The notes beneath the pieces are model-generated. The model worked only from the letters and a program-made list of their open reading frames with translations, ran no database searches and was not told the origin of the DNA. This document shows positions 10,422 through 19,366 of a stretch of DNA of 64,000 nt, piece after piece; position 1 is the first letter of the stretch, and every line of letters begins with the position of its first letter. The translations under genes were made by a program, and so were the position numbers. Source of the DNA: Actinomadura coerulea (GTDB lineage Bacteria > Actinomycetota > Actinomycetes > Streptosporangiales > Streptosporangiaceae); contig NZ_JACHMQ010000001.1 of the NCBI RefSeq assembly GCF_014208105.1, positions 7,688,001-7,752,000 on the forward strand. The letters are read 5' to 3'.

Positions 10422-11878
10422 ATGTCAATGCCTGAGCTGCAGCCGGGAGACCCCCGGCGGCTCGGTTCCTACGAGATCGTCGATCGGCTCGGCGAGGGCG
10501 GCCAGGGCGTCGTCTACGGCGGCGTCGACGCCTCAGGGAACCGTGCCGCGATCAAGCTCCTGCGCGCCGACCTGGCCGGGGACACGATGGCGCGCAACCG
10601 GTTCGTCCGGGAGGCGCAGGCGGCCAAGCAGGTCGCGCGGTTCTGCACCGCGCAGGTCCTGGAGGCCGACGTCGCGGGCGACCAGCCCTACATCGCCAGC
10701 GAGTACGTGCCCGGGCCGTCGCTGTACAAGCAGGTCACCGAGACCGGCCCGATCAGCGGCGCGCCGCTGGACCGGCTCGCCATCGGCACCGCGACCGCGC
10801 TCGTCGCGATCCACCAGGCCGGGATCGTGCACCGCGACTTCAAGCCGCACAACGTGATCATGGCGCCGGACGGCCCCCGGGTGATCGACTTCGGTATCGC
10901 GCGGGCCCTGGACACCGGGCAGACCAACGCGACCAAGGCGATCGGCACCCCGTCCTACATGGCCCCCGAGCAGGTGGCGGGCGCCACCCTCACCGAGGCC
11001 GTGGACGTGTGGGCCTGGGCCACCACGATGGTGTTCGCCGCCACGGGGCACCCGCCGTTCGGCGACGACACCGTCGTCGCGGTGATCAACCGGGTGATGC
11101 ACGAGCCGCCGTCGCTGGACGGCGTGCCCGCCGACCTGCACCGGCTGATCGCGGCCTGCCTGGTCAAGGAGCCGGAGCGGCGGCCGACCGCGCAGCAGAT
11201 CATGATGGCGCTGATCGGCAGCGGCCCCGGCGGCGCCGGGCAGACCCGCATGGACGACCCCGCCCAGGCCACCACGATGCTGGCGGAGGGGTCGACGCTC
11301 GCCGCGGGCGGCCTCGCCGGCGCCGGGATGATGGCGGGTGCCACCCACCCGGGCCGCGGCGCCGCCCCCGTCGCGCCCCGCGACTACACCGGGACCCTCC
11401 CGCCCGCGGGGCCCCCGACGGGGGCGGCCGCCCCCGGTACGACGACTGGGAGCCCGAGCGCAAGTCCAAGGCGCCGATCTTCGGTGCCATCGCCGCGATC
11501 GCCGTGCTGGTGCTGGTCGTGGGCCTGTTCATGGCGGCCCGGAGCGGCAGCGACTCCAAGGAGACCCCGCCCACCCCGACGGTCACCGACTCCGGGCCGG
11601 TCTCGGAGGAGCCGACGACCGACCAGCCGGAGGAGCCCACGCCGACCCGCACCCGGACGCGCCAGAACACGCCGCCGCCGCGGACGTCCGAGCCGACGCG
11701 GGAGCCGCCGACCAGCGAGCCCCCGACCGAGGCGCCGACCACCGAGACGCCGCCGACCACGCCCACCAGTCCCGGGGGCGGCACGGGCGGCACCGGAGGC
11801 CCCGGCACCGGCGGCGGTGACGGCGGCGACGGCGGCACCGGAACGGGCGCGGGCGGCACCGGCACCGGCGGCCGCTGA
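10422..11878 (+). CDS. Receptor-type Ser/Thr protein kinase, reading frame shifted before the membrane segment
   Basis: Hanks-type (PknB-like) kinase. The catalytic domain (about 1-270) has a glycine loop GEGGQG, Lys 45 (AAIK), HRDFKPHN (Asp 139), DFG (156-158) and a GTPSYMAPE activation segment. In the initial frame the linker continues to about 11430 and then becomes meaningless Arg/Pro-rich sequence ending at 11945. The expected continuation (RYDDWEPERKSK, one transmembrane helix APIFGAIAAIAVLVLVVGLF, then a Thr/Pro-rich and Gly-rich external tail) is in the -1 frame and ends at 11878. The slip lies within runs of G and C at 11409-11435. A missing base or a sequencing error is most likely. 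Confidence 0.8.
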
Positions 11879-11946
11879 CCGGGTCCCGGCGGGCCCTCCG
11901 GGATACGCGGGGCAGGGCGGTCATCGCCGTGATGCCGTGCCCTGAG

Positions 11947-11952
11947 TAGGCT
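11947..11952 (+). promoter_or_regulatory. Candidate -10 box (TAGGCT) for mshB, leaderless
   Basis: TANNNT hexamer 8 nt before the mshB ATG. The short spacing leaves no room for a ribosome-binding site. Confidence 0.45.
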
Positions 11953-11960
11953 CGTGGACT

Positions 11961-12860
11961 ATGAAGGAGCCGCGGATCCTGTTCGTCCACGCCCATCCGG
12001 ACGACGAGTCCATCGGGACCGGGGCCAGCATGGCCAAATACGCCGCCGAGGGCGCCCACGTCTGCCTCGTCACCTGCACGCTGGGCGAGGAGGGCGAGGT
12101 CATCCCCGAGGATCTGCGCCACCTGGCCTCCGACAAGGAGGACGCCCTCGGCGAGTACCGGATCGGCGAGCTCGCCGCGGCCTGCGAGGCGCTCGGCGTC
12201 CGCGACCACCGCCTCCTCGGCGGTCCCGGCCGCTGGCGCGACTCCGGCATGATGGGCGCCCCCACGAACGACGACCCGCGCTGCTTCTGGCAGGCGGACG
12301 TCACGACCGCCGCGCGGGACCTCGTGGCCGTCATCCGGGAGGTCCGCCCCCAGGTGATCGTCACCTATGACGAGCGCGGCAACTACGGCCACCCCGACCA
12401 CATCCAGGCGCACCGCGTCACGTGGCGGGCGTTCGAGCTGGCCGCCGACCCCTCCTACGAGGACGGCGCCGAGCCCTGGCGCGCGGCCAAGGTCTACGCC
12501 TACGCCGCCCCGCGCACGGTCCTCGCCCGCGCGATCGCGGTGATGCGCGAGGCCCGGCTGCCGTTCGCCCGCGTCGCCGGGCTGGAGGAGCTCGGCTCCG
12601 GCGTCCCGGACGGGCAGGTCACCACGGTCGTGGACGCCCGCGCCCACCTGCCCGCCAAGCTGGCCGCGCTGCGCGCCCACCACACCCAGGTCACGGTCGC
12701 GCCCGAGCAGGTCGGGCCGTTCTTCGCGCTGTCGAACAACCTGGGGCAGCAGGCGTTCGGCACCGAGTACTTCATCCTCCAGGCGGGGGAGCTCGGCCCG
12801 GTCGGGCCCGGCCGCCGCGAGCGGGACCTGTTCGCCGGTCTGGCGAGCGCGGGGGACTGA
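11961..12860 (+). CDS. mshB: N-acetyl-1-D-myo-inositol-2-amino-2-deoxy-alpha-D-glucopyranoside deacetylase
   Basis: Mycothiol biosynthesis enzyme: removes the acetyl group from GlcNAc-inositol so that MshC can add cysteine. It is a 299-residue LmbE/PIG-L family protein with zinc-site motifs AHPDDE (about 11-16) and GHPDH. The EEGEVIPEDLRHLA segment and GGPGRWRDSGMMG loop are characteristic of MshB rather than of mycothiol-conjugate amidase Mca. The next gene, DUF6113, follows 23 bp later, a frequent pairing in related actinobacteria. Cytoplasmic. Confidence 0.92.
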   Translation: MKEPRILFVHAHPDDESIGTGASMAKYAAEGAHVCLVTCTLGEEGEVIPEDLRHLASDKEDALGEYRIGELAAACEALGVRDHRLLGGPGRWRDSGMMGAPTNDDPRCFWQADVTTAARDLVAVIREVRPQVIVTYDERGNYGHPDHIQAHRVTWRAFELAADPSYEDGAEPWRAAKVYAYAAPRTVLARAIAVMREARLPFARVAGLEELGSGVPDGQVTTVVDARAHLPAKLAALRAHHTQVTVAPEQVGPFFALSNNLGQQAFGTEYFILQAGELGPVGPGRRERDLFAGLASAGD

Positions 12861-12870
12861 CGGGCCCCGG

Positions 12871-12876
12871 TACGCT
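12871..12876 (+). promoter_or_regulatory. Candidate -10 box (TACGCT), leaderless
   Basis: TANNNT hexamer 7 nt before the GTG at 12884, in the short mshB-DUF6113 gap. It would give the second gene its own leaderless transcript. Confidence 0.35.
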
Positions 12877-12883
12877 GGCGTCC

Positions 12884-13447
12884 GTGGACAAGGACGACCG
12901 GGCCCGGGTGCGGCTCGCCAAGGACGGCCTCCCGGCGGACGCCGGCGCGCAGGACGCCGAGGCCCAGGCCGACGCCGGGGCCGCGGGCCCCGCCCCGGCC
13001 GGCGAGGGCGGCGGCGCGTCCGCGGCGGAACCGGCGGACGGGGAGGGCCCCGGCGACGCGTTCGTGTCCGGCGCCGCCTACGCCGCGCTCGCCGTCCTCG
13101 GCGGCGTGTTCGGCGTCGTCGGCTCCTTCGCGCAGGACTGGACCGTCGGCCCCGTCCCGCTCGTGGCGCTCGTGCTGGTCGCGCTGGTCTTCGTGATGGC
13201 GTGGGCGTCGGGAAGGGCGATGGGCGGCCGGCTCGGCGCGTTCATCCCCGCGCTGGCCTGGGGCGTCGTGGTGTTCGTCCTGCAGATGCGCCGCCCCGAG
13301 GGCGACCTGGTCGTCGCGGCGACGCTGCCCGGGTACCTGTTCGTCATCGGCGGCATGGTCGCCGCCGTGGTCGGGATCATGCTCGTTCCGCCGGCCCGCC
13401 CGCCGGGCGAATGGATGCTCGGCAAGGCGGGCCGTTCCCGCGGATAG
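12884..13447 (+). CDS. DUF6113 family membrane protein
   Basis: A 187-residue protein with an acidic, Ala-rich cytoplasmic N-terminus (about 1-55) and four hydrophobic helices (about 60-170). The start is GTG 12884 just after a TANNNT box; there is no Shine-Dalgarno. Its position directly behind mshB is typical of the DUF6113 family, but its function is unknown and nothing in the sequence suggests catalysis. It ends before the 15-bp tandem repeats. Confidence 0.75.
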   Translation: MDKDDRARVRLAKDGLPADAGAQDAEAQADAGAAGPAPAGEGGGASAAEPADGEGPGDAFVSGAAYAALAVLGGVFGVVGSFAQDWTVGPVPLVALVLVALVFVMAWASGRAMGGRLGAFIPALAWGVVVFVLQMRRPEGDLVVAATLPGYLFVIGGMVAAVVGIMLVPPARPPGEWMLGKAGRSRG

Positions 13448-13455
13448 CGGTGCCT

Positions 13456-13557
13456 CAGCTCACCGCGCGTCAGCTCACCGCGCGTCAGCTCACCGCGCGT
13501 CAGCTCACCACGCGTCAGCTCACCACGCGTCAGCTCACCACGCGTCAGCTCACCACG
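13456..13557. repeat. Tandem repeat, about seven copies of a 15-bp unit
   Basis: Unit CAGCTCACCGCGCGT. The first three copies carry CCGCGCGT, the next three CCACGCGT, and the seventh merges into the end of the MFS gene. Read on the minus strand each unit contains TGA in the frame of the transporter, so the gene ends in a ladder of in-frame stop codons. The array lies between the convergent DUF6113 and MFS genes and looks like repeated duplication of the transporter's last codons. Confidence 0.9.
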
Positions 13558-15158
13558 GTGGCGGGCTCGGCGTCCGTGGTGACGGGCGTGCCCGCGTTGT
13601 GGCCCTTGAGGGTGAGGCACGCGGCGGCGCTGACCAGGATCACGCCGACCGGCAGCCACATCGTCGGCTTCATCGCGTGCACGAAGCCGTGGGAGAACAC
13701 CTGCCCGGCCACCTCCTGGACGCGGTGCGCGACGGTCGGCGAGACGCCGGGCGGCAGCTGCTGCCGGGCCCCGCTCTGCCCGGCGCCGACCTCCAGGCCG
13801 CCCTTGGCGGCGTCCGCGAACCCCTTCACGAAGCCGCCGCGCACGTCGGGCGGCAGGGCCGCCGACCGGGTGGCCGCCTCGTCCCGCAGCGACACCGCGA
13901 GCCGGTTCTGCAGGACGGCGCCGACCGCCGCGCTGCCGAGCACCGAGCCGACCTGCCGGATGGTGTTGTTGACGCCGGACGCGGCGCCCGCGAGGTGCGG
14001 CGGAACGTTGCGGGTCGCCTCGGTCGCCATCGGCGCGAACACGCCGCCGATGCCGAGCCCGGACACCACCAGCGGCGCGATGAACGCGGTCCAGTCCGTG
14101 CCGACGTCCGCGATGACCACGAGCCACGCCATGCCGACGGCGTAGAGGGAGAGGCCGGTCATCAGGATGAACTTGCCGCCGATGCGGTCCGACATCCGGC
14201 CCGCGACGGGGGCGAGGAACATCGACACCAGCGACGACGGCGCCATGACGAGGCCGGCCTTGAGGGCGCTGAAGCCGAGCACCGACTGCAGGTAGATCGT
14301 CATCGGCAGGAACATGCCGATCATGCCGATCGAGACGGCCGCGCCGACGAGGTTGAGGATCGTGAAGTTGCGGTCCTTGAACAGCGAGAACGGCACCAGC
14401 GGCTCGCGGTCCTGGCGCCCACGCTGGTAGAGCACGAAGATCGCGAAGAGCGCGAGCCCGGCGGCGATCAGGCCCCAGATGCCCTCGTTCCACTCGAACT
14501 TCTGGCCCTCGGTCAGCGCGAACGTGAGGCAGAACAGGGCGGCGGACGCCAGCAGCACGCCCACGACGTCGAACCGGTGCCGGACGGTGCGGGTGTGGCC
14601 GGGCAGGATCGGCACGGCCATGGCCAGCACGAGGACGCCGATCGGCAGGTTCACGAAGAAGATCCACCGCCAGTCGAGGCTGGTGACCAGCAGCCCGCCG
14701 ACCGTCGGCCCGGCGATGGTGGACACGCCCGCCACCGCGCCCCAGACGCCGAGCGCGGTGCCGCGCCGCTCCGGCGGGAACACGCTGATGATGATGGACA
14801 TGGTCTGCGGCATCAGCAGCGCGGCGCCGAGCCCCTGCACGGCGCGGGCCGCGATCAGCTGCGCCGGGTCCTGGGAGATCCCGCACGCCAGGCTGGACAG
14901 CGTGAACAGCGCGACACCGGCGATGAACAGGTTCTTCTTGCCCCACAGGTCGCCGAGGCGGCCGGCGGTGATGAGCAGCACCGCGAGCACCAGGATGTAG
15001 GCGTTGCCGACCCACAGCACCTCGTCCAGCGAGGCGTCAAGCTTGTCGATCATGCTCGGGATCGCGATGTTCACGATCGTCAGGTCGAGCAGCGTCATGA
15101 AGAATCCGAGGGAGAGCGTCAGCAGGATCGCCCAGGGATTGCCGCTCCATCTCTTCAT
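13545..15158 (-). CDS. DHA2-family (EmrB/QacA-type) MFS drug exporter
   Basis: Proton-coupled efflux pump of 537 residues with 14 predicted transmembrane helices. It shows the DHA2 motif set: LDLTIVNIAIPSM in helix 1, GRLGDLWGKK in the loop 2-3 motif A, and GPTVGGLL motif C in helix 5. The ATG at 15158 overlaps the upstream padR stop (TGATG), so translation is coupled to the regulator. The last codon and stop sit at the first unit of the tandem repeat. Likely confers tolerance to an amphipathic compound sensed by PadR; the substrate is unknown. Confidence 0.92.
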   Translation of the reverse strand: MKRWSGNPWAILLTLSLGFFMTLLDLTIVNIAIPSMIDKLDASLDEVLWVGNAYILVLAVLLITAGRLGDLWGKKNLFIAGVALFTLSSLACGISQDPAQLIAARAVQGLGAALLMPQTMSIIISVFPPERRGTALGVWGAVAGVSTIAGPTVGGLLVTSLDWRWIFFVNLPIGVLVLAMAVPILPGHTRTVRHRFDVVGVLLASAALFCLTFALTEGQKFEWNEGIWGLIAAGLALFAIFVLYQRGRQDREPLVPFSLFKDRNFTILNLVGAAVSIGMIGMFLPMTIYLQSVLGFSALKAGLVMAPSSLVSMFLAPVAGRMSDRIGGKFILMTGLSLYAVGMAWLVVIADVGTDWTAFIAPLVVSGLGIGGVFAPMATEATRNVPPHLAGAASGVNNTIRQVGSVLGSAAVGAVLQNRLAVSLRDEAATRSAALPPDVRGGFVKGFADAAKGGLEVGAGQSGARQQLPPGVSPTVAHRVQEVAGQVFSHGFVHAMKPTMWLPVGVILVSAAACLTLKGHNAGTPVTTDAEPATVVS

Positions 15159-15787
15159 CAGGCCCCCATCTCGTCGTCGGTCCGTCGTGGTCGGGGCCGC
15201 GGGTGGCAGATCGCCCGCGGCTCGGTGTCGTCGAAGGTGAGCCGGCCGGACTCCAGGTCCGCGACGAGCCCCCGTACGTAGTCCAGCTCGGACCGCACGC
15301 GCGCGATCAGCCATTCCTGGTCGATCAGCTTGTAGCGTTCGATGCCCTGCTTGCGGAGCGAGTCGTGCGCGGTCTGGTGCGCCGCGAGCGCCGCCTCCAG
15401 GGCGATGCCCCGGTTGCGCAGGAGCCGGGCGACCTCGCCCTCCGGCAGGAGGTTGATGAACGCGAGCGCGGTGCCGAACAGCGGGAACTCCTCCGCGGGG
15501 CGGACGAGCAGTTCGGCGAGCCGGAACTGCGCCGCGTCGCGCCCGGCGCTGGTCACCGCGTAGACGGTGCGTTCGGGCCGGCGGCCCTCCCGGCTGGTCT
15601 CCAGCGGCTCGATCAGCCCGCCCTCGGCGAGCCGCTCCACCGAGTGGTAGAGCGACCCGTGCGTGATCTTGACGGCCTGGTCGTAGGCGTGGTCGCGGAT
15701 GCGCTGCTGCATCTCGTACGGGTGCATGGGCCCGTCGCACAGCATGCGCAGCACGGTCAGCGCCAGCGGCGTGAGGGGTCTGGACAT
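15158..15787 (-). CDS. PadR-family transcriptional regulator
   Basis: A 209-residue repressor: N-terminal winged helix (about 1-85; PMHPYEMQQRI and GSLYHSVERLAEGGLI are the PadR signature) and a C-terminal helical dimerisation domain of the Vir_act_alpha_C type (about 95-185). Family knowledge: PadR proteins repress neighbouring efflux genes and release on ligand binding. It is the first gene of the two-gene operon and probably represses itself through the perfect palindrome 26 bp upstream. Confidence 0.9.
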   Translation of the reverse strand: MSRPLTPLALTVLRMLCDGPMHPYEMQQRIRDHAYDQAVKITHGSLYHSVERLAEGGLIEPLETSREGRRPERTVYAVTSAGRDAAQFRLAELLVRPAEEFPLFGTALAFINLLPEGEVARLLRNRGIALEAALAAHQTAHDSLRKQGIERYKLIDQEWLIARVRSELDYVRGLVADLESGRLTFDDTEPRAICHPRPRPRRTDDEMGA

Positions 15788-15812
15788 GGCTGCGGCCCTT
15801 ATGGTCGAACTC

Positions 15813-15834
15813 GATTAGTCCACGTAGACTAATC
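15813..15834. promoter_or_regulatory. Perfect inverted repeat, probable PadR operator
   Basis: GATTAGTC, 6-bp spacer, GACTAATC. It lies 26-47 bp upstream of the padR start, where a promoter would be, and its A/T content stands out against the surroundings. Confidence 0.65.
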
Positions 15835-15886
15835 CACTCAGACCGCTCCCGTCATCTTCTTGAGAAAACGGGCATATCCGGGCAGG

Positions 15887-16855
15887 TCAGCGCACGGAGT
15901 CCACGGTGTTGGCGGCGCCGTTGCGGGCCACGTAGTCGCCGACGCGGTCCTCCCGCACGGCGGTGAACAGCTCTCCGACCCCATCATCGTCCAGCAGTAC
16001 GACACTCTGCCCGTCGCGCTCCGCCGTCCGGTCGACCGGGGCCGTCAGGTACTCCATCAGCGAGGTCTTCAGCAGCCGGTGCGCCAGCCCGCGCAGCGTG
16101 CCGGAGGTGACCGAGTCGTCCACCGTCGCCGAGCGCGTCGCGGCTCGCACGAACCGGTCGATCCTGAGGGGGTTGCGGGTGTCCAGGGCCTTGGCGGCGA
16201 GGGCGTGCAGGAACGCCTGCTGCCGCTTGATCCGGTCGAGGTCGCCGCCCGGCAGGTTCCAGCGCTGCCGGACGAAGTCGAGCGCCCGGGCGCCGTCCAG
16301 ATGGTGGCGGCCGGCCTGCCAGGTCCGGTCGTGCATGGGGTCGTGGGTCGTCTTGGTGACGGTGACGTCCACGCCGCCGAGGGCGTCGGTCATCTTCACG
16401 AACCCGCCGAAGTCGAGTGCGGCGTAGTGGTCGACCCGGACGCGGGTGAGCTGTTCCACCGTCCGGACCAGCAGCGACGGCCCGCCGTAGGCGAACGCCG
16501 CGTTGATCTTGGTCGGGCCGTGCCCGGGGACGGGCACCCACCCGTCCCGGGGGATGGCGATCACCGAGACCCGGTCGCCGTGCCCGGACAGGTGCACCAG
16601 CATGATCGTGTCGGCGCGGGCGCCCATCGAGGGCATGTCGGCGCGCCGGTCGGACCCGATCAGCAGCCAGTTCTCGCCGCGCCCGCTGGAGGCCGGACGC
16701 CCGCCGGCGGTCGGCAGCGCGCCCGAGACCCGCCTGATCTCGCCGTCGTAGAAGCGCTGCAGGAAGTACAGCCCGCCCGCGAGCAGCAGCACGAGGCCCG
16801 TCGCCAGCCCCGCGCACCCGATGATCACCCGGCGCCGACTCCTGTTCCGCAGCAT
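15887..16855 (-). CDS. LytR-CpsA-Psr (LCP) family cell-wall ligase
   Basis: A 322-residue membrane-anchored protein: short basic N-terminus, one transmembrane helix (about 10-32), then an extracellular LCP domain (about 60-220). The domain has the Asp/Arg pattern of the family (GSDRRADM, RADTIMLVHL, SVIAIPRDGWVPVPG, KINAAFAYGG, DFVRQR). Family knowledge: LCP enzymes transfer undecaprenyl-linked glycopolymers to peptidoglycan (arabinogalactan or teichoic acid-like). It is transcribed alone; there are no wall-polymer genes beside it. Confidence 0.88.
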   Translation of the reverse strand: MLRNRSRRRVIIGCAGLATGLVLLLAGGLYFLQRFYDGEIRRVSGALPTAGGRPASSGRGENWLLIGSDRRADMPSMGARADTIMLVHLSGHGDRVSVIAIPRDGWVPVPGHGPTKINAAFAYGGPSLLVRTVEQLTRVRVDHYAALDFGGFVKMTDALGGVDVTVTKTTHDPMHDRTWQAGRHHLDGARALDFVRQRWNLPGGDLDRIKRQQAFLHALAAKALDTRNPLRIDRFVRAATRSATVDDSVTSGTLRGLAHRLLKTSLMEYLTAPVDRTAERDGQSVVLLDDDGVGELFTAVREDRVGDYVARNGAANTVDSVR

Positions 16856-17027
16856 CCCCTCACCCTCATGGCGGGACGCGGCGGAGGCGGGCGCGCCGGG
16901 CGGGCGCTGGCCGACCCTTGGCGGAGACCGGGGTTTGCCATGACGGAAATCGCGGGCCGGCGGATGGCAGGGAACGCCGCCGGGCGCCGTTGACCGGCGG
17001 CGTTCCAGGTCCCTCCGGGGCCGGGCG

Positions 17028-18221
17028 TCAGCCCTTGAGGGCGATCTCCAGCTGGTCGAGCGCCCAGTCGAGCTCGTCGCGCTCGATCACCAGCGGCGGG
17101 GCGAGACGCAGCGTGGTCTCGTGGGTCTCCTTGGCGAGGACGCCGAGCTCCATCAGCCGCTCGCTGACCGGACGGGCCCTGCCGTGCAGCTCCACGCCCG
17201 CCCACAGGCCGCGGCCGCGCACCTCGCGGATGAGGTCGCCGGGCAGCCGTCCGAGCCGGTCGTGCATGTGCGCGCCGAGCGTCCGGGAGCGCTCCTGGTA
17301 CTCGCCGGTCTTCAGGATCGCGATGACCTCGCGGGCGATGGCGCAGGCGAGCGGGTTGCCGCCGAACGTCGAGCCGTGCTGGCCCGGCTTGAACACGCCG
17401 AGGACGTCCCGGTCGGCGACGACCGCCGACACCGGCATGATGCCGCCGCCGAGGGCCTTGCCGAGGATGTAGACGTCGGGCACGACGTCCTCGTGCTCGA
17501 CCGCGAACGTGGTGCCCGTGCGGCCGAGGCCCGACTGGATCTCGTCGGCGATCATCAGCGCGCCGCCCTGCGTGCACAGCTCGCGCACGGCGCGCAGGAA
17601 CCCGCTCGGCGGGACGTTCACGCCCGCCTCGCCCTGGATCGGCTCGATCAGCACGCCGACCGTGTTGGCGTCCATCGCGGCCCGGAGCGCCTCGACGTCC
17701 CCGTACGGGACGGTCCGGAAGCCCGGCGTGTAGGGGCCGTAGGAGTCGTGGGCGTCGGGGTCGGTCGAGAAGCTGATGATGGTGGTGGTGCGGCCGTGGA
17801 AGTTGCCCTCGAAGGCGATGATGTTCGCCTCGCCGGCGGGGACGCCCTTGACCTCGTAGCCCCACTTGCGGGCCGTCTTCAGCGCGGTCTCGACGGCCTC
17901 GGCGCCGCTGTTCATCGGCAGGACCATGTCCTTGCCGCACAGCTCGGCCAGCTCGGCGGCGAACGGGCCGAACTGGTCGTGGTCGAAGGCGCGGCTCACC
18001 AGCGTGACGCGGTCGAGCTGCCGCCGCGCGGCCTCGGTCAGCCGCGGGTTGCGGTGCCCGAAGTTGACGGCGGAGTAGGCGGCCAGCATGTCCAGGTAGC
18101 GGCGGCCCTCCGCGTCGGTCAGCCAGACGCCGTCCGCCTCGGAGACCACGATGGGCAGGGGGTGGTAGTTGTGCGCGCTGTGGTCCTCGGACATCGCTCG
18201 CAGCTGGTCGGTCGGCGTCAC
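17028..18221 (-). CDS. rocD: Ornithine-oxo-acid transaminase
   Basis: Class III PLP aminotransferase of 397 residues converting ornithine and 2-oxoglutarate to glutamate-5-semialdehyde and glutamate, in arginine/ornithine catabolism. Seen: the SAYSAVNFGHRNPRL-type substrate loop, NSGAEAVETALK, FEGNFHGRTTT, ADEIQSGLGRTG, and the PLP-binding Lys in YILGKALGGG. I place the start at GTG 18221, because AAGGAG (18226-18231) lies 4 nt upstream; longer frames run into the divergent promoter. The divergent Lrp-type regulator is a natural candidate to control it. Confidence 0.92.
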   Translation of the reverse strand: MTPTDQLRAMSEDHSAHNYHPLPIVVSEADGVWLTDAEGRRYLDMLAAYSAVNFGHRNPRLTEAARRQLDRVTLVSRAFDHDQFGPFAAELAELCGKDMVLPMNSGAEAVETALKTARKWGYEVKGVPAGEANIIAFEGNFHGRTTTIISFSTDPDAHDSYGPYTPGFRTVPYGDVEALRAAMDANTVGVLIEPIQGEAGVNVPPSGFLRAVRELCTQGGALMIADEIQSGLGRTGTTFAVEHEDVVPDVYILGKALGGGIMPVSAVVADRDVLGVFKPGQHGSTFGGNPLACAIAREVIAILKTGEYQERSRTLGAHMHDRLGRLPGDLIREVRGRGLWAGVELHGRARPVSERLMELGVLAKETHETTLRLAPPLVIERDELDWALDQLEIALKG

Positions 18222-18398
18222 GACGCTCCTTCGCGGCTCGGCCCGGCCGGTCCTGCCGGGGCATGGCTGGGACACCGGGCGCGTGCCCGGTGCCGAGGGG
18301 GAGGGGGCCCGGCGGATCAGGTGGCCGCCGGTCCCTACCCAGCGTATGTTCGGAATTGACTGCCGACCAATGACGAAAGCCGACTCGGGGGGTGTTAT

Positions 18399-18857
18399 TT
18401 GTTGCGTCTTGACGAGCTCGACCGGCGGATCGTTGCGCGGCTGCTGGAGGACGGGCGCGCCTCGTACGCGCAGATCGGCGACAGGGTGGGGCTGTCGGCC
18501 CCCGCCGTGAAGCGGCGCGTGGACCGGCTCCGCGCGGACGGTGTGATCAACGGCTTCGCGGCCGTGGTCGACCCGGCCGCGCTCGGCTGGACGACCGAGG
18601 CGTTCATCGAGATCTTCTGCACCGGGGCGACGTCCCCGGAGGAGATCTACTCCAGCGTCCGCGGCCACCCCGAGGTCGTCGCCGCGTACACGATCAGCGG
18701 GGACGCCAGCGCGCTCGTGCACGTGCGGGCCCGCGACATCCAGCATCTGGAGCAGGCCCTCGAACGGCTGCGCCGCGAGGACAACATCACCGCGACCAAG
18801 ACGGCGATCGTGCTGTCGCGGCTCATCGGCCGTCCGACCGACGCGCCCTACGGCTGA
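18399..18857 (+). CDS. Lrp/AsnC family transcriptional regulator
   Basis: A 152-residue protein: N-terminal HTH (about 4-60; LDELDRRIVARLLEDGRASYAQIG and APAVKRRVDRL) and C-terminal RAM ligand-binding domain (about 65-145; PEVVAAYTISGDASALVHVRA). It is divergent from rocD across 177 bp, so it probably activates or represses rocD in response to an amino acid such as ornithine or arginine. That role is inference from position. The start is TTG 18399, with a G-rich stretch about 5 nt upstream; TTG 18402 is an alternative. Confidence 0.88.
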   Translation: MLRLDELDRRIVARLLEDGRASYAQIGDRVGLSAPAVKRRVDRLRADGVINGFAAVVDPAALGWTTEAFIEIFCTGATSPEEIYSSVRGHPEVVAAYTISGDASALVHVRARDIQHLEQALERLRREDNITATKTAIVLSRLIGRPTDAPYG

Positions 18858-18871
18858 GGATTACCGGCCAG

Positions 18872-18877
18872 TAGGCT
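18872..18877 (+). promoter_or_regulatory. Candidate -10 box (TAGGCT), leaderless
   Basis: TANNNT hexamer 6 nt before the ATG at 18884; same hexamer as in front of mshB. Confidence 0.45.
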
Positions 18878-18883
18878 GCGGCC

Positions 18884-19366
18884 ATGGACTTCGTGACCGC
18901 TGACCTCATCGACGACTTCGGGGACGAGCTGCGCAGCTGCGAGACGCAGTTCCGGCAGTACGGCGGGCGGACGGCGTTCGCCGGCCCGGTCGCCACCGTG
19001 CGCTGCCACCGCGACAACGGGCTGGTGAAGCGGCGGCTGGCCACTCCGGGGGAGGGCCGGGTGCTGGTCGTGGACGGCGCCGGGTCGCTGGCGTCCGCGC
19101 TGATGGGCGACATGCTCGCGGCCTCGGCGGTGGCGGGCGGCTGGGCCGGGGTCGTGATCAACGGCGCGGTCCGGGACGTGGCGGCGCTGCGCGGGCTGGA
19201 CCTCGGCGTGAAGGCCCTCGGGTCCAACCCGCGCAAGAGCGCCAAGGACGGCGCGGGCGAGGCCGACGTCCCGGTGGCGTTCGGCGGCGCGGAGTTCCGG
19301 CCGGGCGACTGGCTCTACAGCGACGAGGACGGCATCGTCGTCGCGGAGCGCGAACTCCCGATCTGA
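18884..19366 (+). CDS. rraA: RraA-like protein (RNase E regulator A / HMG aldolase fold)
   Basis: A 160-residue protein of the RraA family: TADLIDDFGDELRSCETQF at the N-terminus, the GGRTAFAGP segment, GDMLAASAV and the GVVINGAVRD motif. It is commonly annotated as regulator of ribonuclease E activity A. Family knowledge: proteins with the same fold and the conserved Arg-Asp pair act as class II 4-hydroxy-4-methyl-2-oxoglutarate/oxaloacetate aldolases. The sequence alone does not decide between a regulatory and an enzymatic role. Monocistronic, with a probable leaderless promoter. Confidence 0.85.
   Translation: MDFVTADLIDDFGDELRSCETQFRQYGGRTAFAGPVATVRCHRDNGLVKRRLATPGEGRVLVVDGAGSLASALMGDMLAASAVAGGWAGVVINGAVRDVAALRGLDLGVKALGSNPRKSAKDGAGEADVPVAFGGAEFRPGDWLYSDEDGIVVAERELPI

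Noticed and set aside
13456..13557. Tandem repeats as a CRISPR array
   Set aside because: The 15-bp units are directly adjacent with no spacers, and there are no cas genes.
18884..19366. Firm call as inhibitor of RNase E
   Set aside because: RraA-fold proteins outside proteobacteria are often aldolases; the sequence does not settle it, so the call is kept at family level.
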